Assembly (NCBI GenBank): GCA_029940235.1
Contig: JAOZRI010000073.1
Span: 1-9,521 of the forward strand
Direction: 5' to 3'
DNA length: 9,521 bases
Source: Desulfobacula sp.
GTDB taxonomy: Bacteria > Desulfobacterota > Desulfobacteria > Desulfobacterales > Desulfobacteraceae
Positions within the stretch are counted from its first letter, which is position 1. The number at the start of each line of letters is the position of its first letter. Made by a program: the position numbers and the translations under genes. Of this stretch, positions 5,564-9,521 are shown one piece after another. The notes under the pieces were generated by a model. That model made no database searches. It saw only the letters and a program-made list of their open reading frames with translations, and had not been told where the DNA came from.

Positions 5564-6813
5564 CAAACAAATTTTCTTCAAAAGAGATCCATTTTCTGAA
5601 AACAGACTCTGATGATTTTAAAATCAATCCCCCTGAAAAATATTTTTCCGATCTTATCTGGGAAAAAACCATTCAATTTGAAGCCTTTGAAAATCGAATG
5701 CTAAAGGATACAAACCTTAAAAAAAAGTTTTTATGTGCAGTTATACAAATTTCCAGCAGGGCCAACTCAAACAGGGTATCTAAATCCATACAGGAAAAAT
5801 CAAATAAAATTTTTGAAGAGACTTTTAATTCTATTTTCAAAAATAAAAAAGGTGGCAAAAAAAGAGGCATATGGGAAAGCTTGAGCAATACTTCCTTTAT
5901 CATAACTTTCTGGGATTATAAAAATGATAAAAAAGCTTCTCAACTGATTATCTCTTTAAAAGAGAAGATATCAGCTGCCCTTAAAACCAATATTCTAATT
6001 GGAATTGCAAAATCTCCCTATCACAATTTTTCAAAATCCCAAATTTTAGAAAATGCCCTTAAAGCTGTAGATCATGCAGCTTTTTTCGGGCCTGACACAT
6101 TGATTCATTTTGATGCCACATCAATAAATATCAGCGCAGATCGGCTTTACCAATTAAACAAATGCGATCTGGCACTTAAAGAATACCAGAAAGGCCTTGA
6201 AATTGAACCCGCTAATATTAATCTGATCAACAGTCTCGGGGTCTGTTTTGGCGTAATGGGGGAACTTGAAAAAGCCAAACTTGAGTTTGATAAAGCCATT
6301 AAAATCAGCCCCAATGAGTTAATGGTAATTTACAATATAGGCCTTTTATATCAAATTGAAAAAGATATTGACAAAGCAATTGTTTATCTGCGAAAAGCCC
6401 ATGGAATTGATTCCGCTGTTTTTGAAGTTGAACTTCTCCTGGGATCTTTATTGCTTAAAAGAGATCACCCAAAACTTGCAATGCCCCATCTTGAAACAGC
6501 AGGCAGAATCAATGGTGCATCAGGACTGGTTTTTAGAATGAAAGGTGAAATCTTTCTTAAGGATAATCTTCCTGAAAAAGCAGGGCTGGAATTTAATAAA
6601 GCCATTAAAATCAACCCTGGAGATGCAGTCTCTTTGTCAGGATATGCAAGATCTCTTGAGCTTCAAAACAAGAACCTTAATATTGCCCGCAGCTTTGCTG
6701 AAAACAGTATCAACCTGGAACCTGACAACAAATTGTTTCAAAAAAGAATGGCAACAATCCAGAAAAAAATAGACACAGATACCACTTGTGAAGACAACAT
6801 TAAAACTGCTTAA
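5560..6813 (+). CDS. TPR-repeat protein with degenerate GGDEF-like N-terminal domain
   Basis: The 417 residues have no signal peptide or membrane segment. Residues 55-185 have the layout of a GGDEF (diguanylate cyclase) domain: a strand FLCAVIQIS (57-65), a helix, a strand SFIITFWD (112-119), a helix ASQLIISLKEKI (126-137), then ILIGIAKSP (145-153), followed by an ALKAVDHAAFFGPDTLIHF segment (166-184) like the final GGDEF helix and strand. The GGDEF signature is absent: WESLSNTS occupies the place, so cyclase activity is not expected. Residues 186-390 are about six tetratricopeptide repeats, typified by LALKEYQKGLEIEPAN (204-219) and AKLEFDKAIKISPNE (239-253). TPRs normally bind protein partners. 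The ATG overlaps the selA TGA (ATGA, 5560-5563), with AGGA at 5543-5546, so translation is probably coupled to selA. The exact role is unknown; a scaffold connected with SelA or with the CheD-HDOD protein is conceivable. Confidence 0.88.
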   Translation: MTNKFSSKEIHFLKTDSDDFKINPPEKYFSDLIWEKTIQFEAFENRMLKDTNLKKKFLCAVIQISSRANSNRVSKSIQEKSNKIFEETFNSIFKNKKGGKKRGIWESLSNTSFIITFWDYKNDKKASQLIISLKEKISAALKTNILIGIAKSPYHNFSKSQILENALKAVDHAAFFGPDTLIHFDATSINISADRLYQLNKCDLALKEYQKGLEIEPANINLINSLGVCFGVMGELEKAKLEFDKAIKISPNELMVIYNIGLLYQIEKDIDKAIVYLRKAHGIDSAVFEVELLLGSLLLKRDHPKLAMPHLETAGRINGASGLVFRMKGEIFLKDNLPEKAGLEFNKAIKINPGDAVSLSGYARSLELQNKNLNIARSFAENSINLEPDNKLFQKRMATIQKKIDTDTTCEDNIKTA

Positions 6814-6826
6814 ATGTCAAAAACTC

Positions 6827-6849
6827 TGATTACCCTTGATACATAATCA
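6827..6849. repeat. Inverted repeat in the convergent gap
   Basis: TGATTA, 11 bases, TAATCA: a 6-bp dyad in the 38-base gap between the convergent TPR gene and the hybrid kinase gene. Its location suits a bidirectional terminator, but the stem is short and AT-rich and neither side has a T-run, so the call is weak. Confidence 0.25.
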
Positions 6850-6851
6850 AC

Positions 6852-9521
6852 TCATGTTCTTTCCATCAGTTCATTAATCCTGTCTATATAATCTTTATTT
6901 TGACAGGGTTTTGAAACATGATCGACACAAGAATCTTTATGTTTTAATTCTTTAATTGATTCTAAAAAATCTAAGTTTCCAGAAACAAAGAGTATTGGAA
7001 TACTGTTATTTGTCTTCCTTATATGCTTATACACATCCATTCCATTAAGTTCTCCTGGAAGAATATAATCCAAACTTACAAAATCATATTTATTCCTGTC
7101 AAACAGGTCAATGGCCATCTGACCTGTGGCTGCAACATCAGTTTTGTGGCTGCATGGTTCATGTGTTAGTATTTTGTACTGCACATCTGAAATGGCTTGT
7201 TCATCCTCCACAAGAAGGATATGCTTTCCAAAATAAAAGTTTTCTTTCCTAATCTCTATTATCTCTTTTTGGGTTAACTCTTTTTTTATGACAGGAAGGC
7301 TTATTGTAATTTTTGTACCTTTGCCAACTTCTGACTCAATTGAAATATTGCCCCTGTGCTGTTCTATATATTTTTTCACATTTGCCATTCCATAGCCGGT
7401 TCCCTTAATACCAGACCTATAAGAATTTGTTATATCACTGCTTCCTTTCAGTGTAAAAGCAGGCTCATATATCCTATCGAGGGCGTCTTCTGGGATGCCG
7501 CATCCATTATCCTCGATTGTAATATAAATATTTTGATCTTTATGAAAAGTTCTAATACTTATTTTGGATTGCTCAACCATGCTTGTTGCATGGATTGAGT
7601 TTTGTACAAGGTTTACCAATGCATGCTCAATCATCCCGGGGTCAGCAAGCAAATCTGGCACTCCTGGTTTATATTCCTTTATCTGTTCAATGCCCAGAAG
7701 ATCCTTTTTTAACAGCTCAAAAACAAGATCAATCTTATCACTGATCCTGAAAAACTCCTGCTTTGGCTCCTGATCTTTGGCAAATACAACAAGGTTTTTT
7801 GTTAAGTTTTTACCCCGTATGGTTTGATTAAAAATCAACTCAAGTGTTTTAATTGTTTTCTCTTCCTTACAATTTAAAAGTGCAAGCTGGGCATTCCCCA
7901 TTATAACCGCTAAAATATTATTAAAATCATGGGCCATTTTGCCGGCTATCTGGCCAACCAGAGCCAGTTTTTCATGTTCATCTGCAATTTGCTGAGCTTT
8001 TATTTTTGCTTGTTGTGCTTTTTTTCGTTCAGTAATATCACGTGCAAATGAAAAAATGCCTTTCTCTCCCTCAAAGAATACATAGCTTGATGTAACTTCC
8101 ACAGGGATCAACCGCCCATCCCTGGTTCTGAGCTGTGATTCAAATCTATATGACTTAACCTGCTTTAATTCAGCAAGCCGATCCGGCCAGGCACCCAAAG
8201 AGACGTTTTGATCAACCTGGTTAAGGTGCATGGAGAGCAATTTCTCATTTGAATAGCCCAACAGATTACAAGCAGCCTTGTTAACGTAGATAAAGTGAGC
8301 CTTACTGTTCATCCAGAATATACAGTCACTGGCACGATCGACACCATACTTCATCAGGCGCATTGCCTTATCAGCCTCTCTTTTTTCTGTCATATCCTGG
8401 GTAATAGATAGAAGATATTTTCTATTTTCAATATCCAATATACATGCAGACATAAGACCGTTAATAATTTGTCCGTTTTTACCTTTAAATTCAGCTTCCA
8501 GGTTCTCCACAAGCCCATGCTTTTTCAGTCCTGAAACCAAGAGGTTGCGATCTTGTACATCATTCCATATATTAAGTGTCAGTGAAGATTTTCCAATGAC
8601 ATCCTGCTTAGAGTATCCAAGCATTTTTGTAAACGCATCGTTGATATCAACGTAGATTCCATCTTCAACAGTGTTGAGAGTAATTGCATTGGGGCTTGTT
8701 TGAAATGCTATTCTAAATTTTTCTTCACTTTTTTTCAGTGCATCCTCTACCTGCTTACGTTCAGTAATGTCTTCTCCTGAACTAAGAATACTCAGAATAT
8801 ATCCTGAATCATCTTTGATCATAGAGTCATGCCATGATATGATTTTTTCATTGCCGCTCTTGGTTAGAATTGCTTTTTCATAATACTCAATACCACCTTT
8901 TTCACCCGACATAAATTTTTCAAATAGGTTTTTTATTCTTGCAATATTTTTTTGGGGAAGAAAATTGTCAAACCAGTTTTTCCCTATGATTTCATCTTCT
9001 GAGTATTCTAAAATTTCACAGCCTTTTTTATTTACCTGGATAACATTCTGATTTCGATCAAGGCAGATCAACATCACTCCGGCAATATCAAAATATTGTT
9101 GTGTTTTATCCCTCTCTATAACCAATGCTTCTTCTGCCTTTTTCCATTCAGTGATATCTCTAACATTAACAACCACTCCCTGAATATCAGGGTTATCCAA
9201 CTGATTTGTACCCCATGCTTCAAGATATACCCATGAGCCGTTTTTGTGCCTGTGTCGGTATTGCACACCACCTTCACCCTCTTCTATGATTTTAGTAAAA
9301 GCTGCCATAGTTTTTTGTTGATCATCGGGATGAATCATATTATCAATTACAGAAATATTTACGACTTCATGGGGTTTAAAACCAAGATGTTTTTCAACAG
9401 CATCGCTGACATAGGTTTGAATTCCCTCTTTATTAAGGATTACAATGGAATCAGATGAATGTTTGATAAGTTCTTTAAAACGTCTCCCGGCTGCATACAA
9501 AGCATCTGTTGGTTTCTTCTG
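6852..9521 (-). CDS. Hybrid sensor histidine kinase, four PAS domains, C-terminal receiver (5' end beyond window)
   Basis: The frame stays open to the right edge, adding QKKPTDA before the TTG at 9498-9500, so that TTG is not taken as the start and the N-terminus is missing. Residues below are numbered from that TTG. Four PAS domains lie at about 6-125, 128-250, 258-375 and 382-492, each ending in a D-I/M-T-E motif (DITEWK, DITERK, DMTEKR, DITERK). The HisKA segment has phospho-acceptor His524 in MAHDFNNIL. The HATPase domain has an N-box around N634, DNGCGIP (664-670) and GTGYGMANVKKYIEQHRG (700-717). The receiver domain (about 759-880) has acidic E765/D766, phospho-acceptor Asp811 in SLDYILPG, Ser840 and Lys864. 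All catalytic residues look intact. No membrane helix is visible in this part, so sensing may be cytoplasmic. No DNA-binding output is attached, so the signal presumably passes to a separate partner. The signal is unknown. It converges on the selA operon with 38 bases between. Confidence 0.95.
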   Translation of the reverse strand, partial: QKKPTDALYAAGRRFKELIKHSSDSIVILNKEGIQTYVSDAVEKHLGFKPHEVVNISVIDNMIHPDDQQKTMAAFTKIIEEGEGGVQYRHRHKNGSWVYLEAWGTNQLDNPDIQGVVVNVRDITEWKKAEEALVIERDKTQQYFDIAGVMLICLDRNQNVIQVNKKGCEILEYSEDEIIGKNWFDNFLPQKNIARIKNLFEKFMSGEKGGIEYYEKAILTKSGNEKIISWHDSMIKDDSGYILSILSSGEDITERKQVEDALKKSEEKFRIAFQTSPNAITLNTVEDGIYVDINDAFTKMLGYSKQDVIGKSSLTLNIWNDVQDRNLLVSGLKKHGLVENLEAEFKGKNGQIINGLMSACILDIENRKYLLSITQDMTEKREADKAMRLMKYGVDRASDCIFWMNSKAHFIYVNKAACNLLGYSNEKLLSMHLNQVDQNVSLGAWPDRLAELKQVKSYRFESQLRTRDGRLIPVEVTSSYVFFEGEKGIFSFARDITERKKAQQAKIKAQQIADEHEKLALVGQIAGKMAHDFNNILAVIMGNAQLALLNCKEEKTIKTLELIFNQTIRGKNLTKNLVVFAKDQEPKQEFFRISDKIDLVFELLKKDLLGIEQIKEYKPGVPDLLADPGMIEHALVNLVQNSIHATSMVEQSKISIRTFHKDQNIYITIEDNGCGIPEDALDRIYEPAFTLKGSSDITNSYRSGIKGTGYGMANVKKYIEQHRGNISIESEVGKGTKITISLPVIKKELTQKEIIEIRKENFYFGKHILLVEDEQAISDVQYKILTHEPCSHKTDVAATGQMAIDLFDRNKYDFVSLDYILPGELNGMDVYKHIRKTNNSIPILFVSGNLDFLESIKELKHKDSCVDHVSKPCQNKDYIDRINELMERT

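Noticed and set aside
9498..9500. TTG as the start of the hybrid kinase
   Set aside because: The frame continues open to the window edge with protein-like sequence and there is no Shine-Dalgarno before the TTG, so the gene most likely starts outside.

Overview
The window looks like a chromosomal segment of an AT-rich, motile, selenocysteine-using sulfate reducer of the Desulfobacterota, most likely Desulfobacteraceae-like. Three things point there: an adenylate kinase with the Cys-X5-His-X15-Cys-X2-Cys metal site known from Desulfovibrio gigas, a bacterial SelA, and a mixture of chemotaxis, HDOD and PAS-kinase signalling genes. The taxonomic call is inference from protein character, not from a search. 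No rRNA, tRNA, CRISPR array, insertion sequence or phage gene is visible.

Left part (1-1188, minus strand): the first 34 codons of rpsU (ribosomal protein S21, TTG start) run off the left edge, preceded by adk (adenylate kinase). Upstream of adk is a roughly 300-base leader region. It holds a promoter with two perfect sigma-70 hexamers, a 7-bp dyad at the predicted transcription start, and a short open frame of about 43-54 codons ending 32 bases before adk.

Middle (1189-2797): a 482-residue protein of unknown function with EF-hand-like calcium loops, on the minus strand. Its upstream region carries a good match to the flagellar sigma-28 (FliA) promoter, with exact consensus spacing, so it is probably expressed with the late flagellar/chemotaxis regulon.

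Right-middle (2798-6813, plus strand): a compact three-gene operon. It starts with a CheD-HDOD fusion, which joins a chemoreceptor glutamine deamidase domain to an HD-related output domain. Nine bases later comes selA (L-seryl-tRNA(Sec) selenium transferase). A protein with an apparently degenerate GGDEF domain plus TPR repeats follows, its ATG overlapping the selA stop by four bases. The operon couples a signalling protein, a selenocysteine-synthesis enzyme and a TPR scaffold; the functional link is not obvious.

Right part (6852-9521, minus strand): a large hybrid sensor histidine kinase with four PAS domains, HisKA, HATPase and a C-terminal receiver. It converges on the operon, and its 5' end lies beyond the right edge.

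The points most worth following are the sigma-28 promoter on the unknown EF-hand-like protein, the CheD-HDOD fusion with a replaced catalytic threonine, its tight linkage to selA, the degenerate GGDEF-TPR protein, and the small ORF in the adk leader with a seven-A tract separating it from a possible ATG start.
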